NCBI RefSeq assembly: GCF_014207955.1 | Contig: NZ_JACHLK010000027.1 | Coordinates: forward strand, 1 to 57,583 | Direction: 5' to 3' | Origin: Acidovorax soli | GTDB taxonomy: Bacteria > Pseudomonadota > Gammaproteobacteria > Burkholderiales > Burkholderiaceae_C | DNA length: 57,583 nucleotides | Shown here: positions 16,718 through 25,060 of the stretch, one piece after another | Layout: each line of letters begins with the position of its first letter | Numbering within the stretch: position 1 is the stretch's first letter | Notes under the pieces: model-generated | Seen by the model: the letters and a program-made list of their open reading frames with translations, nothing else | Database searches by the model: none | What the model was told of the DNA's origin: nothing | Position numbers and translations under genes: made by a program

Positions 16718-17437
16718 TCAGCGTGGCTTGCCGTACTTGGCCGCGTACTCGGCTGCCAGCTTGCGCGCAGCCGCCTGACCCTTGGCATCCAGGATGGACA
16801 GCAGCTGCGCCCGGTTCTTGATGGCCTGGGGTTCGCCCGCACTGGCCGGCATGTCGATCCATGCAAAGGCCTGCACATAGTCCTGCGGCACGCCATGGCC
16901 CTGGGCGAAGAGCAGGCCGTACTCGTTCTGCGCGGCCAATGACCCGGCCTCCGCCGCCTTGCGGTACCAGTGCGCGGCCTTCTCGTGGCTCTGGGGCACG
17001 CCTGCGCCCTTGCGGTAGGCCTGGCCCAGGTTGAACTGCGACTGCACGTCGCCCTTCTCGGCGGCCAGCGTGGCGTAGTGCTGCGCGCGCTGCAGGTCCT
17101 GCGGCACGCCATCGCCCTTGGAGTACATCAGCCCCAGATTGGCCATGGAGGGCGTATAGCCGGCATCGGCCGCCTCGGTGAACAGCGCAGCGGCCTTCTT
17201 CACGTCCTTGCCCACGCCCTGGCCCGTGTAATACAGGCTGGCGAGCATGTGCTTGCCTGCGGCATCCCCGGCGTTCGCCGCAGCGCTGAACTCCTTGAAG
17301 GCGGTGGCGTAGTCGCCCTTGCCGTAGGCGGTGATGCCATCGTTCACAGCAGCATTGGCGGAAAAGGACATGGCGGCGGCAACTCCCAAGGTCACAACGG
17401 CAGCGGCAAGGGCACGCAGGCCCGTCATCATCGTCAT
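16718..17437 (-). CDS. Exported Sel1-repeat protein
   Basis: The 239-residue product has a cleavable signal peptide (GLRALAAAVVTLGVAAAMSFSANA, cut near residue 29) and AAGGAG upstream of the ATG at 17437. The mature part is a run of four to five Sel1 repeats, such as GDAAGKHMLASLYYTGQGVGKDVKKAAALFTEAADAGYTP and GDVQSQFNLGQAYRKGAGVPQSHEKAAHWYRKAAEAG. Such proteins are usually periplasmic scaffolds. It is the first gene of a likely two-gene unit with the ankyrin protein. Confidence 0.87.
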   Translation of the reverse strand: MTMMTGLRALAAAVVTLGVAAAMSFSANAAVNDGITAYGKGDYATAFKEFSAAANAGDAAGKHMLASLYYTGQGVGKDVKKAAALFTEAADAGYTPSMANLGLMYSKGDGVPQDLQRAQHYATLAAEKGDVQSQFNLGQAYRKGAGVPQSHEKAAHWYRKAAEAGSLAAQNEYGLLFAQGHGVPQDYVQAFAWIDMPASAGEPQAIKNRAQLLSILDAKGQAAARKLAAEYAAKYGKPR

Positions 17438-17507
17438 CGGTACAGGCTCCTTGCGCGATGGTGGATGGATCGGCCGCATTCTGGCATGGTGCATGCGGCC
17501 CTTGCCA

Positions 17508-18161
17508 TCACCTCGCAGCATCCAAGGCGCCCACGGCCTCCATGGCCCGCGCGTGCTCGGCCGCAGTCAGTACCTGGACCGGCGCGATAGGCAGGCCCGC
17601 GCCGTCGAAGAACGGCGTGCGCCGGTAGCTGCCGGTCAGGCGCGCGGCGGCAATGCGCGGCATGAAGCCCAGCAGCGCCCTGGCCTGCTTCCACGCGCCC
17701 AGCTTCGGCGGCGTACCGCCCTTGGCGCCGGCTGTCTCCAGGTGCATCTGCACGGGCCGGAAGGCCGGCGGCCCCAGCGTTTCGCCGCCGGGGGTGCGCA
17801 GGCAGCTGTGCACCAGGCCCACATAGGGCATGCGCCAGTCGCGCCCGGTGTTGGCCAGCGGCGTGTGGCAGCAGCGCGCATACCAGCGCAGCATGCCCTT
17901 GTCGGTCAGCGACACACAGGCAATGTGCTCCGCCCCCTTCGTGAACGCGACATGGCGCGCATGCGTGGCGACCACCTCGGTGCCTGCCAGTGCGTCCAGC
18001 ACCGTGCTGGCCTGGCCCAGGTGGTGGGCATAGGCCTGGCAATCGCGGCAGTAGCAGACGGCGTGCAGGGCCGAGGGCGTGTCGGCCACCTCCCCGGTGA
18101 CCTGGCCGCAACGGCATTGCAGGCGGTGGGCCTGTGGCCCGTGGCTGTTGGTATCGTTCAT
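17508..18161 (-). CDS. GFA-like zinc-binding protein (DUF6151 type)
   Basis: The 217-residue product begins with LQCRCGQVTGEV and HAVCYCRDCQAYAHHLG, the CxC and CxxC zinc ligands of glutathione-dependent formaldehyde-activating (GFA)-like folds. RWYARCCHTPLANTG follows, where GFA proteins have a second zinc site. The C-terminal 90 residues differ from classical GFA enzymes, consistent with the DUF6151 group. No formaldehyde-metabolism genes are adjacent, so a catalytic role is not claimed. No signal peptide is visible. Confidence 0.75.
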   Translation of the reverse strand: MNDTNSHGPQAHRLQCRCGQVTGEVADTPSALHAVCYCRDCQAYAHHLGQASTVLDALAGTEVVATHARHVAFTKGAEHIACVSLTDKGMLRWYARCCHTPLANTGRDWRMPYVGLVHSCLRTPGGETLGPPAFRPVQMHLETAGAKGGTPPKLGAWKQARALLGFMPRIAAARLTGSYRRTPFFDGAGLPIAPVQVLTAAEHARAMEAVGALDAAR

Positions 18162-18289
18162 GGGTTGTTCTCTCTCCCTTGCTTGCTTGTTCCCGTTGTT
18201 CCCTTGGCTCCTGGCGCAAGCTTAGCGCCCCTGCTGCCAGAATCTGTCAGTTGACTGCGCTCTGCTCCCTTTCTTCGTTTCGTTCCTTC

Positions 18290-19039
18290 ATGTCCCCACC
18301 GCTGCACATCCTCTGGCGCGACGAACACCTCGTCGCCGTGTACAAGCCCGCGGGCTGGCTGGTGCACCGCACGGGGCTCGACGCGGGCGAGACGCGCTTC
18401 GTGATGCAGACCCTGCGCGACCAGTTGGGCCAGCATGTGTTTCCTGTGCACCGGCTGGACAAGGGCACCTGCGGCGTGCTGGTGATGGCGCTGCACAGCG
18501 ACGCGGCACGCGCGCTGTCGCAGGCCTTCGAGCACCAGGCCACGCACAAGCGCTACCTGGCCATGGTGCGCGGCTGGGCGCCCGAGGCCACCGAGGTGGA
18601 CCACGCCCTGAAACCCGACGACGCCCCGGCCGACGCGGCCGTGCAGGACGCGCACACGCGCTTTCGCCTGCGGGCCCGGCTCACCCTGCCCGAGGTGAGC
18701 GATTCGCGATTTCCCGGCACCCGCGCTTCGCTGGTGGAGGCACTGCCGACCACAGGGCGGCGGCACCAGATCCGGCGGCATTTGAAGCATCTGGCGCATC
18801 CCATCATCGGGGATGCGACGCATGGCAAGGGGCCGATCAACCGGTGGTGGGCGGAGCGTTTGGGGCAGCAGCGCCTGTGGTTGCATGCGTGGGAGTTGCG
18901 GGTGCCGCATCCGGTGACGGGGGATTTGTTGGTGTTTGAGAGTGGGTTGCGGTTGGATGGCGGTGCCGTGGAGGAGTCGGCGCCTGTGGCGGACTGGCAG
19001 CGGTTGTTGGTTCGGTTGCCTTGGTCGTTAGAGTCGTAG
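18290..19039 (+). CDS. truC: tRNA pseudouridine(65) synthase, TruC-like (RluA family)
   Basis: The 249-residue product matches TruC: LHILWRDEHLVAVYKPAGWLVHR, then ETRFVMQTLRDQLGQHVFPVHRLDKGTCGVLVMAL with the catalytic Asp in HRLD. The C-terminal TGRRHQIRRHLKHLAHPIIGD block is the RluA-family binding motif. It would modify U65 of certain tRNAs. The 3' third (from about 18780) changes composition sharply. Leu is mostly TTG, third positions favour T or G, and the + strand becomes C-poor, although the protein remains normal. This shift runs into the LIR element that follows and is discussed as a finding. Confidence 0.87.
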   Translation: MSPPLHILWRDEHLVAVYKPAGWLVHRTGLDAGETRFVMQTLRDQLGQHVFPVHRLDKGTCGVLVMALHSDAARALSQAFEHQATHKRYLAMVRGWAPEATEVDHALKPDDAPADAAVQDAHTRFRLRARLTLPEVSDSRFPGTRASLVEALPTTGRRHQIRRHLKHLAHPIIGDATHGKGPINRWWAERLGQQRLWLHAWELRVPHPVTGDLLVFESGLRLDGGAVEESAPVADWQRLLVRLPWSLES

Positions 19040-19140
19040 CAACGGCAGGGCATTTGTGCGAATGGTTGCCCCATGCCTTGGCTGAGGGCGGGAGCCGGGA
19101 TGTACGCCCGGCGGCGTGGCTGTTTTGATGGCATGCTTTT
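19040..19140. repeat. Extra left terminus of the LIR element plus G/T-rich spacer
   Basis: The block at 19081-19140 (gctgagggcgggagccgggatgtacgcccgg...) is a second, tandem copy of the left end of the element that starts again at 19141. The 40 bp before it are G/T-rich like the end of truC. Nothing coding is supported. Confidence 0.65.
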
Positions 19141-19876
19141 GCTGAGTGCGGGAGCCGGGTCTCGGCCCGGCGGCCGAGGTACTTGTTCTTTGCTTCGCCA
19201 AAGAAAAGTACCCAAAAGAAAGGCGACCCCGCTGCCCGTGTCCCCCTCGCCCGGGGGCGAGGGGGCAGCCTGCGATGCTCGGTCCTGGGGTGTGCCGCAG
19301 AACTCGCTGCGTTCTTCGAACTCCGCTCAGACAGCTGCGGCAAGCATGACAACGATGCGCGTGTCCTTCGGCACGCGCTCACCCCAGGCCCTGCGCTTCT
19401 CGGCACGGTCAGAAGGGGGTGGGATCGGGCCCCACACGGGCCATTGCTTCGCTCGGCCCTGGCTGCCTCGCTGCGCTTGGCCTGGGCAGGACCGCCGCGC
19501 CCACACGTCGGCAGCGCGCAGCGCGTAACCGACACCCGGCGTAGCTGCGAAAGCAGCAGCCGTTTTTGAACCCGCTCCCCACCCCTTCTGGCTGCGCCGA
19601 GAAGCGCAGGGGCTGGGGTGGGCGTGTGTGCCGAAGGACACACACGCTTCGTCGTCTAGCTCGTCGATGCTGTTTGACCGGAGCTGCCTCGCAGAGGCAG
19701 CGCAGGGAGTTCATCGACGCCCACCCCAGATCCGAGCATCGCAGGCTGCCCCCATCGCCCGCCAGGGCGATGGGGGACGCAGACTGGGGGTCGCCTTCTC
19801 TTTGGTGACTTTCTCTTGGCGACGCAAGAGAAAGTTACTGCGCCGCCGGGCGCACATCCCGGCTCGCGCTCTCAGC
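19141..19876. repeat. Long-inverted-repeat (LIR) intergenic element, full copy
   Basis: This 736-bp non-coding element is an imperfect inverted repeat. The left arm (gctgagtgcgggagccggg ... gggcagcctgcgatgctcgg) reappears as reverse complement at the right end (ccgagcatcgcaggctgccc ... cccggctcgcgctctcagc). The symmetry continues inward through blocks containing GTGTCCTTCGGCAC, the CTTCTCGGC.../...GCCGAGAAG blocks and CAGAAGGGG. Arms are roughly 300-350 nt at about three-quarters identity by eye, around a core of roughly 150 nt containing GCAGCGCGCAGCGCGTAACC. Small CTTT-rich hairpins sit near each end. Short ORFs inside differ between copies and look spurious. The following 19877-20008 stretch is A/C-rich and holds no gene. 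Confidence 0.85.
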
Positions 19877-20008
19877 ACACAGACAAAAGCAGCCACAAGG
19901 CACAACGTCAGCTCCGTCCTACCTCTAAAACCGCCCCCCGCTGCTAGCACAGCCCCATACGGCAGCGCACATTGACGCCACCCCCCCCACAAGACCGAAT
20001 CCAAAGCC

Positions 20009-20626
20009 ATGGCCGAAGCACCCCCAACCGCCCCCTGGTGGCACCAGGTCACCACCACCGTGACCGAAGAGTTCTCCGACGTCCCCGACGCTGGCGAAGC
20101 CACCCGCATCGTCGTGCGCCTGGCCGTCGCCGCCGTGCTGGGTGGCCTGCTCGGCTGGGAGCGCGAACATGCAGGCAAGGCCGCGGGCATACGCACGCAC
20201 ATGCTGGTGGCCATGGGCGCGGCGCTGTTCGTGCTGGTGGCGCAGCAGGTCGGGATCAGCGCGGCCGACAACAGCCGGGTGATCCAGGGCATCGTCGCGG
20301 GCGTGGGTTTTCTGGGCGCGGGCACCATCCTCAAGGGCGATGCGGAGCACCAGGTCAAGGGCCTGACCACGGCCGCCGGCATCTGGCTCACGGCGGCCAT
20401 CGGTGTGGCCGCGGGCCTGGGGCGCGAGGTCACGGCCGTGCTCAGCGCGGTGCTGGCGCTGGCCGTGCTGTGGGCCATTCCCCTGGTGCACGAAGCGGCC
20501 GAAGACAAAGGGCCACAACAGCACCCACCGCGCAGCGACGACGACAGCGACAAGAACAAGAAGCACCAACCCAGCGGCGGGAAGCGCGCTGGCCATGCGG
20601 CAGGCCCTGGCAAGGACCCGGACTGA
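20009..20626 (+). CDS. MgtC/SapB family membrane protein
   Basis: The 205-residue product has an MgtC-type membrane domain of about five helices (residues 30-155). The signature is RLAVAAVLGGLLGWEREHAGKAAGIRTHMLVAMGAALFVL, followed by GIVAGVGFLGAGTILK and GLTTAAGIWLTAAIGVAAGLG. A 50-residue hydrophilic, His/Asp/Lys-rich tail replaces the ACT-like domain of longer MgtC proteins. MgtC relatives affect magnesium starvation responses or inhibit the F1Fo ATP synthase, but the short SapB-like forms are uncharacterised. The first codons are C/A-rich, continuing the flank of the LIR element. Confidence 0.87.
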   Translation: MAEAPPTAPWWHQVTTTVTEEFSDVPDAGEATRIVVRLAVAAVLGGLLGWEREHAGKAAGIRTHMLVAMGAALFVLVAQQVGISAADNSRVIQGIVAGVGFLGAGTILKGDAEHQVKGLTTAAGIWLTAAIGVAAGLGREVTAVLSAVLALAVLWAIPLVHEAAEDKGPQQHPPRSDDDSDKNKKHQPSGGKRAGHAAGPGKDPD

Positions 20627-20726
20627 CTGACGGGACCCAGGCCCCCAGGGATCCTGGGGCCCATCGCACGGCAAGCCCTGGCAGCAGGCCTGCAGCAGCA
20701 GTGCGCTACACTTTTTGCACAACACC

Positions 20727-20738
20727 CTTGTGCACAAG
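20727..20738. promoter_or_regulatory. CTTGTGCACAAG palindrome upstream of the EamA transporter
   Basis: A perfect 12-bp palindrome lies about 147 bp before the start at 20885, in a 258-bp gene-free gap. Ahead of it, CTACACTTTTTGCACAAC contains a second GCAC half-site. It could be an operator, but no regulator is tied to it. Apart from this, the gap shows nothing clear. Confidence 0.3.
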
Positions 20739-20884
20739 CCCCCTGCCTGCCCACCCGGCGCAGGGCGCGGCAAGCCCACGGCCGGCAACCCCCATCCCAC
20801 GACGATCGATCTTCGCCATGACGCCACGCACCGCCCCGAAGCCCCCGGCACCCGCCGCCGCCCTGACGACCGCCGGAGCCCGCG

Positions 20885-21814
20885 GTGGCTGAGCCGTCCA
20901 GCACCACCCCCGAGCACCTGCCCGCCACCGCCCCGGCCGCGATGTCGGCCAACCTGCGCGGCATCATCGCCATGTGCGCTGCGGTGGGGTTCTTCTCCAT
21001 CATGGATGCGCTGCTCAAGACCTTGTCGGGCCACTACCCGGCCATGCAGGTCGCCTCCATGCGCGGCCTGGCCGCCCTGCCCCTGGTCACGCTCTACGTG
21101 CTGTGGCGCGGCGAGGCGCGCGGCCTGCTCCGGGTGCGCTGGCCGCTGCACCTGCTGCGCGGGGCCATCAACATCAGCATGCTGGCGCTGTTTGCCTTTG
21201 CGCTGCGCGAGCTGGGCCTGGCCGAGGCCTACACGCTTTTCTTCATCGCGCCGCTGCTGATCACGGCCCTGTCCACCGTGGTGCTGGGCGAGAAGGTGCG
21301 CGGCGCGCACTGGGTCGCCATCGTGCTGGGCATGGTGGGCGTGGTCGTGGCCCTGCGCCCCAGCCAGGAGGCCATGTTCTCCGTGGGTGCGCTCGCGGTG
21401 CTGGGCGCGGCCACGGGCTATGCCGTCTCGGCCATCACCGGGCGATTGCTCACGCGCACCGATTCGAGCGCCAGCCTGGTCTTCTGGACCACGGCCCTGC
21501 TGGCGCTGGGCGCCACGGCGCTGGCCGTGCCGAACTGGGTCGCACTCGACTCCGCCCACTGGTTGCTCGTGGCCGCCATGGGCATCACCGGCTTTCTGGG
21601 CCAGTTGGCGATCACCGAGGCCTTCCGCCACGGCCAGGCCTCGGTCGTGGCGCCCTTCGAGTACACGGCCCTGGCCTGGGGCATGGGGCTGGACTGGGTG
21701 CTGTGGCAGGCCGTGCCGGGTGCCTCCACGCTGATCGGCGGGGCCATCATCATCGGCAGCGGCCTGTACCTGGTGCGCACCGAGCGCAACCAGCAGGCGG
21801 TGCTGCCCCCCTGA
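20885..21814 (+). CDS. EamA-family (DMT superfamily) transporter
   Basis: The 309-residue product (290 from the alternative ATG at 20942) has ten hydrophobic segments arranged as two EamA repeats. The first starts at NLRGIIAMCAAVGFFSIMDALLKTLSGHYPAMQVASMRGLAALP, the second around AVLGAATGYAVSAITGRLLTRTDSSASLVFWTTALLALGATAL. PFEYTALAWGMGLDWVLW and TLIGGAIIIGSGLYLVRTER are typical of the second half. These carriers usually export small metabolites. The GTG at 20885 has no strong ribosome binding site, so the ATG at 20942 may be the true start. A second EamA protein is at 42937. Confidence 0.85.
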   Translation: MAEPSSTTPEHLPATAPAAMSANLRGIIAMCAAVGFFSIMDALLKTLSGHYPAMQVASMRGLAALPLVTLYVLWRGEARGLLRVRWPLHLLRGAINISMLALFAFALRELGLAEAYTLFFIAPLLITALSTVVLGEKVRGAHWVAIVLGMVGVVVALRPSQEAMFSVGALAVLGAATGYAVSAITGRLLTRTDSSASLVFWTTALLALGATALAVPNWVALDSAHWLLVAAMGITGFLGQLAITEAFRHGQASVVAPFEYTALAWGMGLDWVLWQAVPGASTLIGGAIIIGSGLYLVRTERNQQAVLPP

Positions 21815-21946
21815 TGGCCATCAACGACAACAGCAGCGCTTGGCCCGCGTGGCAGCGGGCTGTGGTCTGACAGCGCCGACCCGCCCCCCGGCGCTGTAAT
21901 GGGAGCATGCCAACAGCGGCCCCGTGGCCGCAAGGATGATGACCCC

Positions 21947-22192
21947 ATGAAACAGCAACACCAGCCCCAAGCCCGCACGCAGCACGCCACCATCCGTGGC
22001 CATGTGACGTTCACGCCCGGCGACGGTGCGCCCATCGCCATTCCCGAAGGCCCGGTGGAACTCATCACCGCACCCGACAGCACCACCCTGAGCTGGACCA
22101 CCGAGGACGAGACAGCCGGCTCGGCCGCCATCCCCAAGGACCAGTACAACCAGTACGTCAAGGATGGCAAGATCCGGCTGACCAAGCACTGA
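21947..22192 (+). CDS. Small conserved-looking hypothetical protein
   Basis: The 81-residue soluble product is not recognised. AAGGA precedes the ATG by about 10 nt, and codon use is typical of the window. The sequence (HVTFTPGDGAPIAIPEGPVELITAPDSTTLSWTTEDETAGSAAIPKDQYNQYVKDGKIRL) suggests a small beta-rich domain. Repeat R1 copy 2 starts 4 nt after its stop codon. Confidence 0.65.
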   Translation: MKQQHQPQARTQHATIRGHVTFTPGDGAPIAIPEGPVELITAPDSTTLSWTTEDETAGSAAIPKDQYNQYVKDGKIRLTKH

Positions 22193-22196
22193 AATA

Positions 22197-22425
22197 AAAC
22201 ACCCCCTGAGTCGCTTCGCGCCTCGGTGTGTCCGCCAGAGGCGGCCACTCTTCGGGCACGTCCAAGCCTGCGCAGGCAGGCTTGGAGCCGCGGCCCTCAG
22301 CCCCTCTCTCATATTGCTTCGCAATCTGGGAGGGGGACGCCCCCAGTGCACGCAAGCGAAGCGCCGCCTATGCGGCTTGGCGGCCCTTGCACGGGAGCAC
22401 TGGCTCTGGCCGCGCCAGTTTCATG
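22197..22425. repeat. Structured 3' repeat R1, copy 2
   Basis: This 229-bp segment is near-identical to 3502-3727, with the same orientation relative to the upstream gene and the same 4-nt distance from a TGA stop. Hairpin 3 has a different loop (ATTGCTTCGCAAT here, versus CGACCCGCTGCGAGTCG in copy 1), yet both loop sequences can pair with themselves. Hairpin 1 keeps the CCGCCAGAGGCGG core. This pattern supports selection on structure rather than sequence. Confidence 0.85.
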
Positions 22426-22518
22426 TGCCATGGAAAACTGAGACAAAGGTCCAGAGCCCGGTCGGTCCCGTGCGCCCTATCATGGGCGCATCTTCATTTA
22501 TAGGAGCGGGCCCTTTCC

Positions 22519-23058
22519 ATGCACGCCGAAGACGTACTCCACTTCTGGTTCGAGGAACTCACGCCCAACCAGCATTTCATGCAGGACGATGCGCTCGATC
22601 GCCGCATCACCGAGCGCTTCGGCGCCACGCTGGCAGCGGCGCGCCAGTGCGAGCTGTCCGCCTGGCGTGCCTCCCCGGAGGGCCGGCTGGCCGAGATCAT
22701 CGTGCTCGACCAGTTCTCGCGCAACATCCACCGCAACACGCCCGGCGCCTTCGCGCAGGACGCACAGGCCCTGACCCTGGCGCAGGAGCTCGTGGCCAGC
22801 GGCCAGCACAAGGCCCTGCCGGTAGCGCAGCGGGCCTTTGCCTACATGCCCTACATGCACAGCGAATCGCTGGCCATCCACACGCAGGCGATGGAGCTGT
22901 TCGACCAGCCGGGGCTGGAGAACAACCTGGCCTTTGAGATCAAGCACCGCGACATCATTGCGCGCTTTGGCCGCTACCCGCACCGCAACCAGGTGCTGGG
23001 ACGCGTGTCGACCGCGGAGGAAATCGCGTTCCTCACGCAGCCAGGTTCGTCGTTCTAA
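22519..23058 (+). CDS. DUF924 family protein
   Basis: The 179-residue product is a helical cytosolic protein of the DUF924 family, related to TPR-like folds. Hallmarks in order are VLHFWFEE, LDQFSRNIHRNTPGAFAQDAQAL, AFAYMPYMHSESLAIH and KHRDIIARFGRYPHRNQVLGR. Full length is normal for the family. No activity is established. It converges with the hydratase gene and overlaps its stop by 4 nt. Confidence 0.9.
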   Translation: MHAEDVLHFWFEELTPNQHFMQDDALDRRITERFGATLAAARQCELSAWRASPEGRLAEIIVLDQFSRNIHRNTPGAFAQDAQALTLAQELVASGQHKALPVAQRAFAYMPYMHSESLAIHTQAMELFDQPGLENNLAFEIKHRDIIARFGRYPHRNQVLGRVSTAEEIAFLTQPGSSF

Positions 23059-23828
23059 AGGACCAGCGACGCGCGGCCCACGCCGTCGAATTCCACGTCC
23101 ACCGCCTCACCCTTCGCGGCAGGCAGCAGCCCTACCCACGAGCCCGTGGTCACCACCGTGCCCGCGGCCACGGTCGCACCCTTGCGCGTGGCATGCTGCA
23201 GCCAGGTGGGCAGCAGCCAGGCCGGGTCGCCCAGCGGGTGCGTGCCCGTGCGCAGCACGGGTTCGCGCTTGCCGATGCGCGTGGTGCAGCGCTGCGCAGC
23301 CCAGTCGCGCGCCGCATAGGGCACCCAGTCACCGAGCGCCAGCGCCCCGTGCGACTGCAGGTCGGCCAGGCGCAGCAGGGCCGGGGCGTCGCCGCCCTCC
23401 TGCCAGCGCGAATCCACGATCTCGATGGACACGGCCATGGCATCGACGAACATGCCCGCCGTCTCCGGCGTCAGCGCCGCGGCCTGCGCGGGCGACACCG
23501 GCTGGCCCAGGCGCAGCGCGATCTCCGATTCGATGCCGATGGTGTGGAAACGCAGGTCGGAATAGTCCGCCGGGCTGGCGCGCACGCCCGCAGGCGGCAG
23601 CGGCGCATGCGTGAGCACGGCCTGGCGGTTGGGGCCGCCCGACTTCCAGTGCCGCGCCGGGCCGGGCGGGAACCAGCCCATGGCCTGGGCCACCGCCTCC
23701 TGCACGGCATAGGCCGCCGGCGCATCGGCCAGCGCCCCGCCCCAGGGCAAGGCGCTGATGGTGCGGCCTGCCTGCCATGCGGCCACCAGGGCGTGGGTCA
23801 ATCCGGTTGTCGGGTCCTGTTCGGCCAT
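23055..23828 (-). CDS. 2-keto-4-pentenoate hydratase / fumarylacetoacetate hydrolase-fold enzyme
   Basis: The 257-residue product resembles MhpD/DmpE-type hydratases. The metal ligands appear in the ExE motif IGIESEIALRLG and in VDAMAVSIEIVDSR. SHGALALGDWVPY and the C-terminal TGSWVGLLPAAKGEAVDVEFDGVGRASL are typical of the group. Hydratases add water to 2-hydroxy-2,4-dienoates in meta-cleavage pathways, while related enzymes decarboxylate 2-oxo acids. No aromatic catabolism genes are adjacent, so the substrate is open. It lies 6 nt downstream of a Bug receptor, a likely operon in which the imported acid could be the substrate. Confidence 0.82.
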   Translation of the reverse strand: MAEQDPTTGLTHALVAAWQAGRTISALPWGGALADAPAAYAVQEAVAQAMGWFPPGPARHWKSGGPNRQAVLTHAPLPPAGVRASPADYSDLRFHTIGIESEIALRLGQPVSPAQAAALTPETAGMFVDAMAVSIEIVDSRWQEGGDAPALLRLADLQSHGALALGDWVPYAARDWAAQRCTTRIGKREPVLRTGTHPLGDPAWLLPTWLQHATRKGATVAAGTVVTTGSWVGLLPAAKGEAVDVEFDGVGRASLVL

Positions 23829-23834
23829 CGTTGT

Positions 23835-24821
23835 TCAGCTTTCTACCTTGACGTTGCCGTCCTTCACCACCTTGCCCCACTTGGCAATCTCGGTGGCGAT
23901 GAAGTCCTTGAATTTGTCGCGCGTTCCGCCGCCGTCTTCGGCACCATAGGTGTCCAGGCGTTCCTGCACGTCGGGCATGGCCAGCACCGTGTTCACATCA
24001 CGGTTGATCTTGTCGGCCACGGCCGATGGTAGCTTGCCCGGCCCCGCCAGCCCGTACCAGGTGGTGGCCTCGAAACCCTGAAAGCCCTGTTCCTGCATGG
24101 TCGATACGCCCGGGTGGCCCTTGGCGCGCTTGGTGCGCGTCTGCGCCACGGCGGCCACCTTGCCGCTCTTCACATGCGGCGTGGCGGCCGTCATGGTCTC
24201 GAAGCAGTACTGGATCTGGTTGCCCATGAGGTCGGCCAGCGCCGGCGCGCTGCCCTTGTAGGGCACGTGCAGCGCATCCACCCCCGCCTGCAGCTTGAAC
24301 ATCTCCAGCGCCAGGTGCTGGGCCGAGCCCGGGCCGGCCGAGCCGAAACTCACCTTGCCGGGATCTGCCTTGCACAAAGCCACGATCTCCTTGACGGTGA
24401 GGGCCTTCTGCCCCGGCCCCGCGATCAGCAGGTTGGGCGTGACGCCCACCATCACGATGGGCACGAAGTCGCGCTGCACGTCGTAGCGCAGCTTGGGCTG
24501 CAGGCTGGGGGCCAGCGCGTGGCTGTTGATGTGGGCCATCAGCAGGGTGCTGCCGTCGCTGGGCTGCTGGGCCACGTACTCGGCCGCCAGCACGCCCGAG
24601 ACACCGGCCTTGTTCTCCACGATGACCGACTGCTTCCACATGGTCGACAGTTTGGTCGCTACCACGCGCGCCAGCGCATCGGTACCCCCTCCGGGCGGAA
24701 AGCCCACGATGATGCGCACCGGGCCGCTGGGCCACTCCTGCGCGAACAGGCGCGGGGCGCCGAGCGTGGCCGCCGCCGCGCCCGCGGACTGGATCAGGGA
24801 ACGTCTTTTCATCATCATCAT
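23835..24821 (-). CDS. Bug-family tripartite tricarboxylate transporter receptor
   Basis: The 328-residue product is a periplasmic receptor. It starts with four consecutive ATG codons; AAGGAG lies 7 nt before the first (24821), which is therefore chosen. The signal KRRSLIQSAGAAAATLGAPRLFA precedes the mature WPSGPVRIIVGFPPGGGTDALAR. The family blocks VIVENKAGVSGVLAAEYVAQ, VSFGSAGPGSAQHLALEMFK and HVPYKGSAPALADLMGNQI are present. It is co-directional with the hydratase gene downstream, and the terminator-like hairpin at 25006-25034 separates it from the aminotransferase upstream. Confidence 0.92.
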   Translation of the reverse strand: MMMMKRRSLIQSAGAAAATLGAPRLFAQEWPSGPVRIIVGFPPGGGTDALARVVATKLSTMWKQSVIVENKAGVSGVLAAEYVAQQPSDGSTLLMAHINSHALAPSLQPKLRYDVQRDFVPIVMVGVTPNLLIAGPGQKALTVKEIVALCKADPGKVSFGSAGPGSAQHLALEMFKLQAGVDALHVPYKGSAPALADLMGNQIQYCFETMTAATPHVKSGKVAAVAQTRTKRAKGHPGVSTMQEQGFQGFEATTWYGLAGPGKLPSAVADKINRDVNTVLAMPDVQERLDTYGAEDGGGTRDKFKDFIATEIAKWGKVVKDGNVKVES

Positions 24822-25005
24822 CGCTTGTCTCCTTCGTGGGCCCTTGTTGGTGCGGGCCGGGTTGAATGAACTCAGCACAGACAGACATACCGCCCCGACC
24901 GCATGCATGCACGGCCGGTGGCTTTCGGAAAACACGGGATCGATCGGTCCTTGCGCCGCAGCGGGCCGCAAGCGGGGGAGAGAAACAAGGAAAAACGCAC
25001 ACAGA

Positions 25006-25034
25006 CAGCCAGCGCCTCCCGCAGGCGCTGGCTG
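25006..25034 (-). terminator. Hairpin terminator after the aminotransferase gene
   Basis: CAGCCAGCGCCT and AGGCGCTGGCTG form a perfect 12-bp stem with a 5-nt loop. On the minus strand a TTTTT run follows about 9 nt later, so it is a weak-to-moderate intrinsic terminator. It insulates the Bug/hydratase unit from the aminotransferase transcript. Confidence 0.65.
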
Positions 25035-25060
25035 CTCGGTCCATCAACAGCGTTGCAGGT

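Noticed and set aside
19073..19808. Several 60-150-codon frames inside the LIR element
   Set aside because: Frames are not kept between the copies at 19141 and 56851, and the inverted-repeat structure explains the open frames. Similar peptides are often over-annotated.
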